Shown one piece after another: positions 1-12,326 of a stretch of DNA of 64,000 bases; the stretch's first letter is position 1; the number at the start of each line of letters is the position of its first letter. A program made the translations under genes and the position numbers. The stretch spans positions 4,960,001 to 5,024,000 of the forward strand of contig JAOVFP010000005.1 of assembly GCA_025738555.1 (NCBI GenBank), in the 5' to 3' direction. The DNA is from Cyathus striatus (lineage: Eukaryota; Basidiomycota; Agaricomycetes; Agaricales; Nidulariaceae). Under the pieces are notes generated by a model. The model saw only the letters and a program-made list of their open reading frames with translations, searched no databases and was not told where the DNA came from.

Positions 1-19
1 TCTAAACTGCGACTGTGAA

Positions 20-693
20 ATGGGAAGTTCTGCATCCAAAGCAGCGAGGAAACTCCCCAAGAGAGCAGAACCTCCTCTGTCGGTGAGATCCAGAGCACCG
101 CCGCCTCACCGGCCCCGTGCTAGCGAGCACAAAACAGAAGGTCAGTGGACTAGGAATGAGGTTCGTGCAAATAATTGCTGACATGACGTGCTCCACCTTC
201 AGATATTGAAAGAGATGCTCAGGATCCCCACTTCCTTGCCAACTTGAACCGTTTGGGACCAGTCAGAGTAGACCACCACATGCAAACTATACGTCTAGAA
301 GCCAGTAACACGAAACGCTTGTTTGAGTCGCGAGCGCAGTCAGAACACGAAGCATCTTCAACGCAGCCTACAAGAAACCGGTTAACAGCATTCTCATTGA
401 CGGAACTTCTGGACGCACGAAAGGCGGCTCGTGGGCAAGCGGACATTGAGCAGCTGGCGGAGAAGTTTGGACTCGATTTACAACAGATGCAAAATGTTAC
501 ACGGTTTGTGAGTAGTCCCAGTGTGGATAGCAGTAAAAAAAATCGGGCAGTAGGGAAGGAAGGGCAAGAAGAAATTACGATGCCAGTACGTTCATAGTAC
601 TGGAACTGTTTGGCTGTTTTATGTTGACGACCTTTTTTCTAGGCGGTATGGGTGGAACCATCATTACAAGATTCTCTTCGTATACAGTCTTGA
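20..693 (+). CDS. Small predicted N-myristoylated protein with HTH-like C-terminal region
   Basis: Three exons (20-140, 203-585, 643-693) joined by GT-AG introns of 62 and 57 nt encode about 184 residues. The protein starts MGSSASK, a classic N-myristoylation context (Gly2, Ser6, Lys7), followed by a basic proline-rich stretch. The middle carries a conserved-looking FLANLNRLGPV segment. The C-terminal third (LTELLDARKAARGQ, then a second helix IEQLAEKFGLDLQQ) looks like two helices of a helix-turn-helix. The last exon adds AVWVEP, which fits better than reading on to the stop at 597. I recall similar short fungal proteins with an MGxxxSK start and an HTH-like tail, but have no function to offer. 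The promoter lies outside the window. Exon structure is fairly secure; function is unknown. Confidence 0.6.
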
Positions 694-767
694 AGCATGT
701 CTTATCATACTCGATATATTACATATTTTTAATACGGTACACAAAAGCGATACTATACGGTACTAGC

Positions 768-2427
768 CTACCTTCTCCGTTTCTTCGGTTTATCGCTATA
801 TTTATTGTCCACATATAAAAGGCCTTCAGCGGGATTGGCATGGCGAACCTGAAATGACTTTTCATCGACGTGGCTGCTGTCTCCACTAGCGCCTTCTCGT
901 TCTACGCTGTACTGGGAGGTCCGTACACCATAAGATATAGATGATATAGAAGGAACGGTAAGATGTTGGTCGGGAAGTAAAGGTGCTGGTGCTGGAATGG
1001 TGACACGAAGGAAGTCATGTGCGAGAACGGCGTGGTCACCTGAGCCCCATGCGCGGGTGGCTTGCTGTTCAATCTCGCGTACAATCATGTGAGCGCCATC
1101 GCGGGGACGACGAGGGAAGGGAAACCTGGTGAAGATGAGGATGATACGAATAAATAAATAAAGATAATGTACCTTGCGCCTACATGGTTGAGGACAAGAC
1201 GCTGGGCATGGATCTTTTTGGCAAATTCACCGGCCATCTCGGGAACGGAATGGCCACGGGCAAGCGCTACAGCGCGTACTTCTGCTTTGGTTCGCTTGGA
1301 AAGATTGCCGAATGGATCAGAATGGGGTGGGATATGGGCATCGGTTGCTTCATGAACTAGCAGGGAGGGTGGAGGATCGATGCAGAGAGGGATGATGGGC
1401 GACGGGTCATAGGTATCGCCAAGGATGACGAGTCGTCTGTTCGGTTGTTCGGACTCGGTGAATATATAGCCAATGCAAGGATCTAAGCACAGAGGGTGTA
1501 AGCTGAGTGGCTGAGAGAAAGATAGTGTGGGTGTGACCTCTGTGGTGTATGGGACCGGCAGTAACCACGATATTGCCAAAAATGCCAGGTGCTGAAAGGA
1601 CGTCTGTCCAAAGCCCTTTGTCGTCTGCGCGAATGTCTCTTCCGGGTACTTCGCATGCATGAAGGATGTTCTGGTGGGCGACGTCGAGACCAGACTGAGG
1701 ATGGTGGGGGTTGTGAGGTAAATCACACGGGGTGGGTTTGTCGTTGGTTGTGAGGAGTTCATGTACAGTGTAGGTATATCGAGTGAAGGTTAGGGTCATT
1801 TTGAGGTTTTGGCGGATAAAAGTTCTGAGGCCAGCAGGGCCGTATATTTGTATGCGGGGCTGAGAGGAGAGGGAAGGAAGGAAGGAAGTGAGGGGCATGG
1901 TTGGGGTGAGAAAGGACGAACCGGTGTTCTTTCGAGTGGAGGAGGTGAGCCTGCAGGAGGGGGGAAGAGAACGTTGCGGAGGAAGGGGACGAGGCCCATG
2001 ACATGGTCGGCTGAGGGAGATGAGGAATGGCAGAGGAGAAGAAGAAAGAGGGGACGGGATACCATGCATGTGGGTGATGAAGAGGTTGGTAACCTTTGTT
2101 GGCTTGACGTAGGGTTGGCCCTTTGGCTGGAATTTGAACTGGCGATTTGTGCCCTCTGCGCAGTCAACCACTGGAGAAAGAAGAGCACCAGTAAGGGGTA
2201 GAAGGAAGGAGAGGGACGAAAGCCGAACTCCAGAGAGAGCCGTCGCCGAGGAGACTCAGGACGAGCGACGAGCAGTTGCGTGCTTCGGTGGGGCCACCCC
2301 CGCTTGACGTGCCGAGAAAGGTGACATCCATTGCAGTGTACGGCGGACGGTCGACTTGCATCGTCCTGACCGTCGAGCGAGACCGAGAGAGACAAAACTT
2401 GAAGGAGGTAGGAAGAAAGAGACGCAT
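768..2427 (-). CDS. tRNase Z (ribonuclease Z, short ELAC-like form)
   Basis: Six exons (2427-2229, 2170-2063, 2010-1922, 1859-1538, 1482-1173, 1125-768) total 1386 nt, a whole number of codons, for 461 residues. This metallo-beta-lactamase endonuclease removes the 3' trailer from pre-tRNA. Visible motifs in order: FLGTSSGGGP near the start, the zinc motif THMHADH formed across the second intron, IQIYGPAGLR, LVILGDTYDP, LLVHEATD with the downstream metal ligand region, GHSVPEMAGEFA, and LVLNHVGARFP. Length fits the short form plus linkers. The chosen ATG gives an Arg-rich, acid-poor leader (MRLFLPTSFKFCLSRSRSTV) that could be a mitochondrial presequence; an internal ATG at MDVTFLG would give a cytosolic or nuclear form. 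The gene is divergent from the next gene, with 152 bp between starts. Confidence 0.92.
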
Positions 2428-2579
2428 ATGATGGATCACGTGAGATTACAACCATGAACTCACTTTCTGTCACTCCTTGACTCTCTCCTTTCTCTTTCTC
2501 TCCTCACTAGCACTCCTTTCTTTCTTTCTCTCCGCTCCTTATATTCCCATACACTCCTTCACTCCAACTCACTCCAACT

Positions 2580-3725
2580 ATGCACATGCCAAATGTCTTT
2601 GTCCACCCTCCAGAGGAGGATCAGGAAGAGCCCTACTGCTGCTTCGATGCCGCCAATCCTTCCACCCCACCCACTACCCTTAATGACCTCCATATCATTC
2701 ATCCCTTCAACTCCTCCCCTTCCTCTTCCTCTCCAACCAGATCCGTCCTCGACGCGTACCAAAATATACACCACGCCCACCATGACGACTACCACGACGA
2801 CTGGGACGACCATGTCCCCACCCACTTCGACCCCCACCCTCCCCCCCCAGAGGAGGACTCAGAGGTCATAGAGGTCGTCCGCGTCCGCAAGTCCAGATCT
2901 ACCTTGCCCCAGCATACCTTCGCTCCCCCTCTTCCTCCCTCAGTCCCACTCAAGCGAGCATCCTCTTTCAAGTCCAAAGCTTCAAAAGCCTTCCGGTCAT
3001 TAGCTGGCTCCTTGCGTGGATCAAAAGTCTCTCAGGTCCCCCAGCCCGTGCATATACAAGACAGCACTCCAGTACCCACACTATCGCGCCGTGGCTCCAC
3101 CGTCCTCTCCCAATTATTCTCCTCAAACTCCTCCACCACCACCGCCTCTCTCAAATCACGCGCCTCCATCGCTTCTTTCGACCGTGACCCTGATCCTCCT
3201 CTTACTTCTCCAACCTCATCTACATTCTCCGGTCCTCCTACAGACACCGTCATATCGCCCCCCTCCTCCCGACGCTCCTCCCTCTATGCAGAGACTATCC
3301 CCCACGAGTTGGCACAACTTCGCTCCCCCTCACCTACTCCTTCCACCACCAGTCGTCGCACCTTTTCCCGCATTAATCTTCGCAAGATGTTCTCCTTTTC
3401 ATCCGCCTCCATCTCCACCGCCAGCTCAGGAAGAACAACGCCTACCCACACCTCCTCTTCTGGCCCCCAGACCCCGACCAGCACAGATTCCCCAGATCCT
3501 CCCAACGAAATTACTCCTCGCTCCAGTCGCACCTCTCGGCATTGCACCCCGGCTGTTGCGTCCTTCGACACCCCCCTTGACTTTGATTTCGCAGGATCAT
3601 CTGTCGCAACTGACATGTCTCCACATCCTCGTCCTTCCGATCCAGACGTCAGTTTTGAAATGCGACTCGACTCCCTTCATTTTGACGACCTTTCATTTGA
3701 CGCCGATAAATTCATCGTTTCCTGA
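2580..3725 (+). CDS. Ser/Pro-rich low-complexity protein of unknown function
   Basis: One uninterrupted 381-codon frame starts at the first ATG after a long pyrimidine-rich leader (about 2477-2570) of the kind common in fungal promoters. The N-terminal 100 residues are acidic and His/Asp-rich (HHAHHDDYHDDWDD). The middle has a basic patch (RASSFKSKASKAFRSLAGSLRG) that could form an amphipathic helix. The remainder is dominated by Ser, Thr and Pro with many RRGS/RRSS-like sites that resemble basophilic kinase targets. The C-terminus is a short acidic conserved-looking tail (FEMRLDSLHFDDLSFDADKF). No catalytic domain is recognisable. Codon bias toward C-ending codons supports real coding. Probably a disordered regulatory or scaffold protein; this is inference. 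Confidence 0.6.
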   Translation: MHMPNVFVHPPEEDQEEPYCCFDAANPSTPPTTLNDLHIIHPFNSSPSSSSPTRSVLDAYQNIHHAHHDDYHDDWDDHVPTHFDPHPPPPEEDSEVIEVVRVRKSRSTLPQHTFAPPLPPSVPLKRASSFKSKASKAFRSLAGSLRGSKVSQVPQPVHIQDSTPVPTLSRRGSTVLSQLFSSNSSTTTASLKSRASIASFDRDPDPPLTSPTSSTFSGPPTDTVISPPSSRRSSLYAETIPHELAQLRSPSPTPSTTSRRTFSRINLRKMFSFSSASISTASSGRTTPTHTSSSGPQTPTSTDSPDPPNEITPRSSRTSRHCTPAVASFDTPLDFDFAGSSVATDMSPHPRPSDPDVSFEMRLDSLHFDDLSFDADKFIVS

Positions 3726-4324
3726 TTTTATTTTTACACTCCCCTATTTCTTTATGACTTATAGCTATTCCATGTCTCCCTTCAGTTTTTTTTTTCTCTT
3801 GCGTTTCCATCTTTATATCGTCGTCGCTACATGTGTACATTCTATATCCAATTACAACATGCATGGTGGCTGCGCTACCCAATCATGTCTCATTGCATAA
3901 AGTCTAGAAAGTGCTCGAAGGAAAAAATAGGATGCATGCTACTTTTACAAAAATGTAACGCTCGTCATAGTAATACAGTTCTGTAAATAGTCTTTCTCGT
4001 TCTAAGTGTCGTATCCAAAAAAAAAAAAAAAAACAGTGCCGCACTAAAGATCGAACATGAAAGCAAGACAACTCTATAAGTTACATCAATACTCTCTTCA
4101 GTTCTCCATGGATCACTCGGAAAAAATGAAAGACAATGTCCAAACTTGCTGAGGTCATTTTTAGCGACTTTTTGCCCACGCACCAAGGACATGGTATTGG
4201 GTTTTCCCGCTTCCAACAATGCTAAGTAAGTATGTGAAACTGTGGCAAGCATGTCAGGCACATCGATTCTCTTTTCAACCCAACGACTGCATGTAAAGAT
4301 GCGGTAGGCAGCAATGCGTACCCA
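3726..4324. other. Convergent intergenic region
   Basis: Space between the 3' ends of the Ser-rich gene (+) and the MFS gene (-). It holds an 18-base A run (4017-4034) and otherwise AT-rich sequence expected to contain both 3' UTRs. I see no gene in it. Confidence 0.6.
4017..4034 (+). repeat. Poly(A) homopolymer run of 18 bases
   Basis: Eighteen consecutive A residues in the convergent intergenic region. It is a likely site of length variation and of assembly uncertainty. Confidence 0.9.
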
Positions 4325-6827
4325 CTATGCTTCTTTCGAGGTGGATATTGAGCCTATTCGCTTTTCAGGGTCCTTCTCGCTCACCCGCTCGTGCATTCCG
4401 CATGCACTTTGAGGTTGGCGTGCCTGTAGTGGGTGTAATGACTGTTGTTGCCCCCCAAGAGCTTGTACAGATTCAGGCGCAATTCTTTCTTCTTGTATAC
4501 TCCTTCCCTGGGTTCTTAGTACTTCCTCTGGTCCTTTATAAGCCACCTTCGACTTGCTACGAATCCAGCATCCGTATTTCTGCGGTACAGTTCAGGCATC
4601 ATGTGCTAGTCAATAAAGGATGTGCTGCTCACCCAAAATAAAAGTGGTATCGGCATACATACAGTCGACATGACAGCGAAGATGCTCATCGCCCATTCAT
4701 CACCGAGGGCTTTGAACAAGGCTGGATTGAACACGGGAAACACGGCGGCACAGCAGGATCTAAGAACAATAGTTGATGCGACTGCGCTCGCAAAATAGAC
4801 ATTGTAAGTATCCATCAGATATGTCGTAAGACTTTGCAGAATCTGCGCTATTCCGGTTCCAAAAGGAACTCCTGCAAGGATGGGAACAATCCAGTGAATT
4901 TTTGGATTGGTGGTCCTGTTTATTCAAACTTAATGGACAACGACTGAAGAGAAGCAAGTCGTCTTACCAGGCAAACCACCATAGTCCTATAGGGCATAGC
5001 AAAGCTCCAGCGATAGCAGTATGGAGGCGACTTGGGGAGAAATGTGCGATAAATTTAGATGGAAGCATCATTATAGCAAAGGCCATATTAGACTCACGCT
5101 TCAGGGGGTGCTCGGCCGTTCTCGCTCTTCGCCATACTTCTCAGGTAAAGTTTATCTTGGATCGACTGTGAGGCGATCCCGCCAACAATCCCAAAGCCTA
5201 TACCGAGGAATGCGAGGCCCCCTTGTCCCGGCGTGAAATTCCGATGATCCTGAAAGACTATGGGGAACCCAGAGAACATGGCGTAGAGCGTGCCGTAAAC
5301 AATCGATATGTATATCGCAAGAAGTAGCACAATTGGCTCTGTGACAATGAAAACTGATGTTCAATTCGAAGAGCATCAGCAAATCAGCCTTGTGCGAACA
5401 ATCGGTATTACGCACCGAAGGGTCTACTGAAGTTGGTACGCATGACTTGAGGAAATGATTTAGATTGCTTTAGGTCATGTATCGATGTATAGTGGGCGGC
5501 CCCGCCCGAGGCTGCACAAAGCTTCCGTGCACGCCGCCGAAGAAGTACTGGTGCATACTTTCACAATCAAGGACTTCGTAAACTGATCAGCAGGAACCAA
5601 AAGCTTGGGCACATACAGTTTCTGGAGTGACGAAGTATCCACTGACAAGGGTGACTGCCGAAAATATGAACATCAGCCAGAAGTTAAAGCGCCATCCAAG
5701 TCGGGGATTTTGTGCGACGAAACCTCCCACAATCGGGCCGATGACTGAATAGTATTACATTGACATCTACGCAGGAATTCGAGATCTTGTAATCATACCT
5801 GGACCAAGGAAGGGAACTGTTGCATAAATTGCTGAAGCTAGACCACGTTCCCGGAAGTTCCATATATCACCCACTGCACCTCCAGCGTTGGTAAGAGCTC
5901 GACATGATATAAGCATAAACATGACAGGAATAGACACGTTCATAGAATATACTCACGGGAAGACCCAAAAATACCGGTAAGCAAGCGGCATGTAAGAAGA
6001 GTGGGAAGATTCTGGCAGAGGGCTCCTTCGAGTTGGAACACCGTGTATAGTGAAAGTGTTACGAGAAAAACGATGCGCTACATATAGACGTTCGGGATCA
6101 ATACAGCCAACGATCGAAGACGGAAAGAGTGCGCGCTTACCCTCCCGAACATCTGTAAAGCAGGTAATCATCGCATGTAAGTATATCGCAGATAAACAGA
6201 GAAATTGTGTGATTAAGCGTTCACTTACTTCACCCATAGGTGCAAAAACAAGCGGCCTACTCAGCGGAAGAAGAGATTATCACCGTCTTCGAAGGCACTC
6301 CCAATTACGTTGAACGTACCCTAATGCAAAACCCAACACGTACAGGGAAATCCCCAGAATGGCGACGTCAGTAGAGATGTTCAGGTCAGCTATTGTGTCT
6401 TGTAAGCCACCGGTGTATGAGCTGCTGCTGAAGGACACTGTCCATGTGGATAGTGCGAGCTGGAAAGGTCGGAGTCAGCCCTCGGAAATAAAGTCCATCG
6501 AGATTTTAACTGCATGCATACCTGTGCAGTAATGATCCACTTCTGAACCTTTGGCCATGAATAAGGGTTTTCAGGATCGTCCAATTCCCAATCGACAACA
6601 AAGGGATCATCCAACGTGCCACTCCCGACGTAAGGTTGTGGATGCACCGATGGAGAGGGAGCGTGAATATCTACATTTACAGAAGACTTCTCGACGTCAG
6701 CGGGGTATGTGTCTTGACCGCCATGGACAGAGTTAGCTGTTTGACTGGTACAGGGGCTGGACGACTCGCCGCCATGACCGTGCAAGGTGCTTGGCACGGA
6801 TGGAGAGGCCCAATGATGGGCAGACAT
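4325..6827 (-). CDS. MFS multidrug/polyamine-type transporter (TPO1-like, DHA1)
   Basis: Multi-exon gene read from ATG 6827; the upstream in-frame TTG at 6860 was not used. The N-terminal cytosolic tail ends in WELDDPENPYSWPKVQKW, the signature preceding TM1 in fungal DHA1 carriers. Later exons give LALSTWTVSFSSSSYT (TM1), LGFALG, RPLVFAPMGE (the A-motif loop region), LLTCRLLTGIFGSSP, then NAGGAVGDIW, VIGPIVGGFVAQNPRLGWRF, a long central loop, and the C-terminal helices, ending with IPLLFWKYGCWIRSKSK and a hydrophilic tail to the stop at 4325. Twelve membrane segments are expected at the plasma membrane. Substrate cannot be told from sequence. At least eight introns break it up, and boundaries in the middle are approximate. 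Confidence 0.87.
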
Positions 6828-9467
6828 GAGTGCGGGAGGTCGTGAAGAGGCCCAATGCAAGAGTTAAGATCATGCCCATGTATTCTTATATAAAGGATGT
6901 GAAAGTATTTTGGCTATGTCCTCGGTTGCAGGATGTTAATCCAAGCTGAACTTCGGTGATATGTATTAATATCCCACGTCTCGGATGCTTATCTGAAAAG
7001 GAAAGAAGCGTAGAGAGAGGATCTGAAGGAGCAGATCGAGTGTGTGAGCAGAACCCTCCATCGCGCGGGGACGCAGCTGGGGATGGAGCGGCAATTTAGT
7101 TTCTATTACCACAAACAGAAGTCAGGAAGGCCGTATCCTACCGTATCTCCAGCAGTGGAAGTAATTTTTTATGTGGGTCTGCGACAAAGGCATTGGGCGC
7201 GAAGTCGTGCCTACTACTGGCCCTATGAGCTGCATGGTCCTGAGAACTGGCAAAGAGTTATTGGTCTTTCTGCAAAAGTACTTCCAATCACTTCGACCCT
7301 GAGCAAATAACTTAAATAGCCCTCCGTTGATAGCAGACTCGCGACGTGAGACTATGCTCCAAAGTCTGTAAGGCGTAAAGCAAAGGTTCCTTTCTGTGTG
7401 CATGCAGACATGTCTCTGGGAATTTCTCACAGCCTACAGCTGACGCGTTCTTGGCAACAAAATAAGGCTGCGACGGGGTTGTAGGCGTGGCATCATTTAT
7501 GGCACTGACACGACCAGCATGTTGTCCAGGTATCCGAGGAGCTGAAAGATGCATCCAGTGTCCCAGTTTCAAGTACTAGACCACGCTTGAACAGCTACCA
7601 CGAGCTGATTGGAATACGGCGTTGCACAGCTGTTACATATATGCTTCGACCCACATTTCATTCGTAAGGAGCACTTCTTTGCTTAGTTTGGCCTCTAATT
7701 CTTCACCTTCAATAGTGGCAGCGCTTCCATACAAGCGGAAAGCCTGTCCAGATTTCTTGGTTTTGTTTCAGCAGTTGAAATAGTAAGTTTAGAATCAGAT
7801 AAACAAAGACGCCAACAAGGACGGGGGTTTCGCGCCGCGCCGTACGCAGCTACCGCGCTGATGAACCCAACTCAGAAATATTCCTATGCTTATCTCACTC
7901 CTGCACGTCACTACGCTGGATCCCGGGAGCTCTGTCCCAACTCTGTCCTGTTCATATGCTTAAAGTCTCAGCCAACAATTCTGTCTCACATATGCTCGAC
8001 TCCAATATTGAACCACTCAGTGTTCGAAGTTCGTCGTCTTGTTTGAGTGGTTTTAGCTGTCAGTATTTGTTTCTGTACCGATGCAAATGTTACAGCTTGT
8101 GAAAGGGATCTGCTTGCAAAGCCTGGCATATGATCATGCTCATTGCCGTTCCGCCCTCTCGTTACGGGATTGCGCGTTGAGCGACGGATTAGTAACAAGG
8201 TTTTGAAGTAAGCCTTCTCTCTCTCTTGTCGTTGATGTATCGTAGCAGTGCGCTCATTTAGCCGTTTTTGTTGGAGCATTTACTTGTCCCGGATGTAAAC
8301 TTGAGCGATATGATACCAGACACTCTTTCATCCAGTGCTCAGCATGCGGCCTCCGCTTGTCCAACGCATGTAGCCTGTTAACTTCGCTTCCTAAGAAGGT
8401 CGTTTATTTCCGCGACTTCAGATGTGACGCTCGGAACGCACTTTTCCGTTAAAGCTACGAAAGAATGTACTCCATTGAAAATGAAACGAGGTCGTAACGT
8501 ACGGGTTCATAGTTCGTGATTTCTATGCCCTGCTACCAGCTATGAGAAGGCTTTCTATCCTCGGATCTCAAGTTTGATTAGGTAGAGCCTCGCCTTCTAC
8601 TTGGCACACTGTCTTTTGCAATGTCAGCTAATCGAAGCGTTTGTTTATCTAATGATAGGAAGTAAGCAACCTTTACTGGCTGCTGGATTCGAATTGATTT
8701 GTCTGACCAGCTGTTTACGGCTCAGAGCGCTATTCAGTGGCTTTACTTGTCTACTTTGTGCTATCTGATCAATCGACCTGGGTTCTGGGTCGCTTTTGTT
8801 CTGTCGATGGAACCAATGAGATTATGGGGTACTTGATTGTGCTTCCAGGAATACCTGCATCATGTGCCGTGAGAGGTACCTATAGGCGAGCATTTCGCCT
8901 CTCAGTCCATCGATGAGTTTACCCACTTGCATGGCGTTTATTTCAGCTCTCAGCATGATAATTTAGGGTTCACCTTGTAGTGTTCTGAACGGAAGGTATC
9001 GTATGGTGAGTACTTCTTTATCAATTCTCCGCTCGGATGGTTCATAGAATCTTCTCCTTCCAAAGGTCTTTCCAACTGATGGTGCACGCTAGAGAAAGTT
9101 GAATTATCTTTAATACCGGGTCAGATATCGGTCAGTTAAGCGATAGATAAGTATTGCGCGAAGTTGGCGCGAAGTGTGAAAGACACCATTCAGAGCGGCA
9201 CCGCATAAGTATGCAAACTCTCTGGGACGTGGTCTATATACTACTACCATATATTTCAAAGGACGCTGGTGCAATAGCTAGGTCTTTCCGTAAAGCGAGT
9301 AAGTACGTGGTAGATGCTTAAATGCAAGAAATTGCATGGATGGTATTTATAAGTTAGTACTTAAAATAGAGATCTCACGGTAGCGATAGCCGTCGCCATA
9401 CATTCATGAATCATTAATACGCATTTCATCATCCGTAATTTCGACTTTTCTTCACGTTCAAGAAGAC
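6828..9467. other. Gene-poor intergenic region (2.6 kb)
   Basis: No open frame here has a recognisable domain, a consistent splice pattern or the codon bias of the neighbours. Frames at 7044-7310, 7122-7430, 7312-7572 and 7986-8279 overlap on both strands and look fortuitous. The right end should contain the Rab gene promoter and the left end the MFS promoter. No tRNA and no clear terminal repeats were seen. It could hold a non-coding RNA or a decayed element, but nothing in the sequence proves this. Confidence 0.5.
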
Positions 9468-10325
<858 letters not shown>

Positions 10326-10503
10326 TAGGAGTAGTATTACATAATAAATTGTGTTTGTTTGGAGGTCACTTGACGGTTGTTCCCAGCATTCTCGTCGACC
10401 CCACTGCCAGCCCCAGACAGCGCCCCTCATCCCCGCCCCTCATCACGCTTATCCTCCCTCGTCCCCGCTCCCCGCTCCCCGACCAACGCCCCTCCCGTCC
10501 CCA

Positions 10504-12079
10504 ATGTCCACCCACGCACCCATAAACGGTGTCAGGATCTCCTGTGCGTTCTCCTTCTCTCGCCCCACCACCACCACTCACCCCATCCACCCCCATCGTC
10601 CCCTCCATCGTCCGCCCCCATCGTCTCCTATCACGCCCCCGCGTCTCCCTTCTCTCCCGCAGTCGACGATCCACACAAGCTCATACGAGTCTCCGCATCC
10701 GATGGCAAGACCGGCGAGGCCACAGAACTCGTATACACCAACAGCAAGGTTGTTGGCAATGGCTCCTTCGGCGTCGTCTACCAGGCAAAGCTCGTTGGCC
10801 CCCCCTCCGATGGCGAGGACGTCGCCATCAAGAAAGTCCTACAGGACAAGCGCTTCAAGGTTCGTCCCCCTCTCTTTTCTCTCTTCCCGCACATCGCTGC
10901 TGTCTGCACGCGAGTCTGTCTTCTTTTGGGTCCTCCAACGTGACCTTCTTTCCCATCCAGAACCGTGAACTACAGATCATGAGGCTCGTATCTCATCCAA
11001 ACGTCGTCGATCTCAAAGCTTTTTTCTACTCTAGTGGTGACAAGGTGCGTGCGACCCTCTTAATCGGTAACCGATGCTTGCTCAGCGTGCTGTAGAAAGA
11101 CGAGGTCTTTTTAAATCTCGTCCTTGAATATGTTCCGGAAACAGTCTATCGTGCCAGTCGACACTATGCTAAACTCAAGCAGCCCATGCCCATGCTTCAA
11201 ATCAAACTTTACATGTACCAGCTCCTACGTTCTCTCGCCTACATTCACTCGGTTGGCATCTGCCATCGTGATATAAAGCCCCAGAACCTGCTTCTCAATC
11301 CCGCCACTGGTGTCTTGAAGCTCTGCGACTTTGGCTCCGCCAAGATCCTCGTGGCTGGCGAACCCAACGTCAGCTACATTTGCTCGAGGTACTACCGCGC
11401 TCCCGAACTCATTTTCGGGGCGACAAACTATACGACAGCCATCGACATTTGGTCGACGGGATGTGTGATGGCAGAACTGATGTTGGGTCAGCCCTTGTTC
11501 CCGGGGGAGAGTGGAATTGATCAGTTGGTCGAGATTATCAAGGTTCTCGGTACGCCATCACGGGAGCAGATCAAGACGATGAATCCGAATTACATGGAAC
11601 ACAAGTTCCCACAGATCAAGCCCCATCCGTTCTCCAAGGTATGTGTGTAAAGAGAGAGGAGAGGTTGTCGGCGAGGTTGTTCTGATACGTTGTCAGGTAT
11701 TCCGGCCGCGGACATCACCCGAGGCGATTGATTTGGTTTCGAAACTGTTGGAGTACACTCCGGGTGCACGTCTGACGGCGGTGGAGGCGATGGTGCACCC
11801 ATTCTTCGACGAGCTGCGCGTTGAGGGAACGCGGCTGCCGAGCGGGAAAGACTTCCCACCTCTGTTCAACTTTACGCGGGAGGGTGAGAGATGACGTTTT
11901 CTTTATCTAATTTTTTTTTTCTGATGATCTTTTCATATTTTACAGAGCTGTCGGTGCGACCAGATTTGATCCGGCAGCTTGTTCCGTCGCACTGTGAAGC
12001 GGAGCTTGGGTCTCGGTCGATTGTGCTTGATTCGTTTGTACCGATACCATTGGAGGATCTGAAGATTACGTTGGATTAA
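10504..12079 (+). CDS. gsk3: Glycogen synthase kinase 3 homologue (Ser/Thr kinase)
   Basis: Six exons (10504-10528, 10663-10859, 10961-11044, 11096-11638, 11697-11883, 11946-12079) total 1170 nt for 389 residues, the usual GSK3 size. The start is a 25-nt exon encoding MSTHAPIN, joined to [15 protein letters not shown]. Kinase motifs: Gly loop [19 protein letters not shown] lysine, [12 protein letters not shown] catalytic loop, CDFGSAK, and the GSK3 activation loop [13 protein letters not shown] with its regulatory tyrosine. The [17 protein letters not shown] context separates GSK3 from CDKs and MAP kinases. It phosphorylates primed substrates in stress, morphogenesis and metabolic signalling. 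No N-terminal Ser-9 type inhibitory site is apparent. It lies 178 bp downstream of the Rab stop on the same strand. Confidence 0.95.
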
Positions 12080-12326
12080 GTAGGGGATTGATAACTGTTT
12101 TTTTCTGTTCGCCGTCTACGATGTGATTCTATATATCTTGAATTGAGAAAGTAAAATTGGCGGGCCGACAGAGATTGCGCGATGTTGCGCAAGGGCGACG
12201 CGAGGTGTTGAGTGGTCACGTGCGTGGGTATGGCAGAATATGAAGGGGGAATGGCCAAACGCGTTGGTTAAATAAACTCGGTCATGCTCATGCTCATTTA
12301 AACTCCTCGCTGTCACTGTCTCCCTC

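Noticed and set aside
3016..3900. A 294-codon frame overlapping the Ser-rich gene on the same strand
   Set aside because: It is a Pro/Leu/Ser shadow of the 381-codon gene in a biased-composition region and runs into its 3' UTR; it has no domain.
3965..4261. A 98-codon minus-strand frame downstream of the MFS gene
   Set aside because: It spans the poly(A) run, giving a Phe homopolymer, and has no recognisable similarity.
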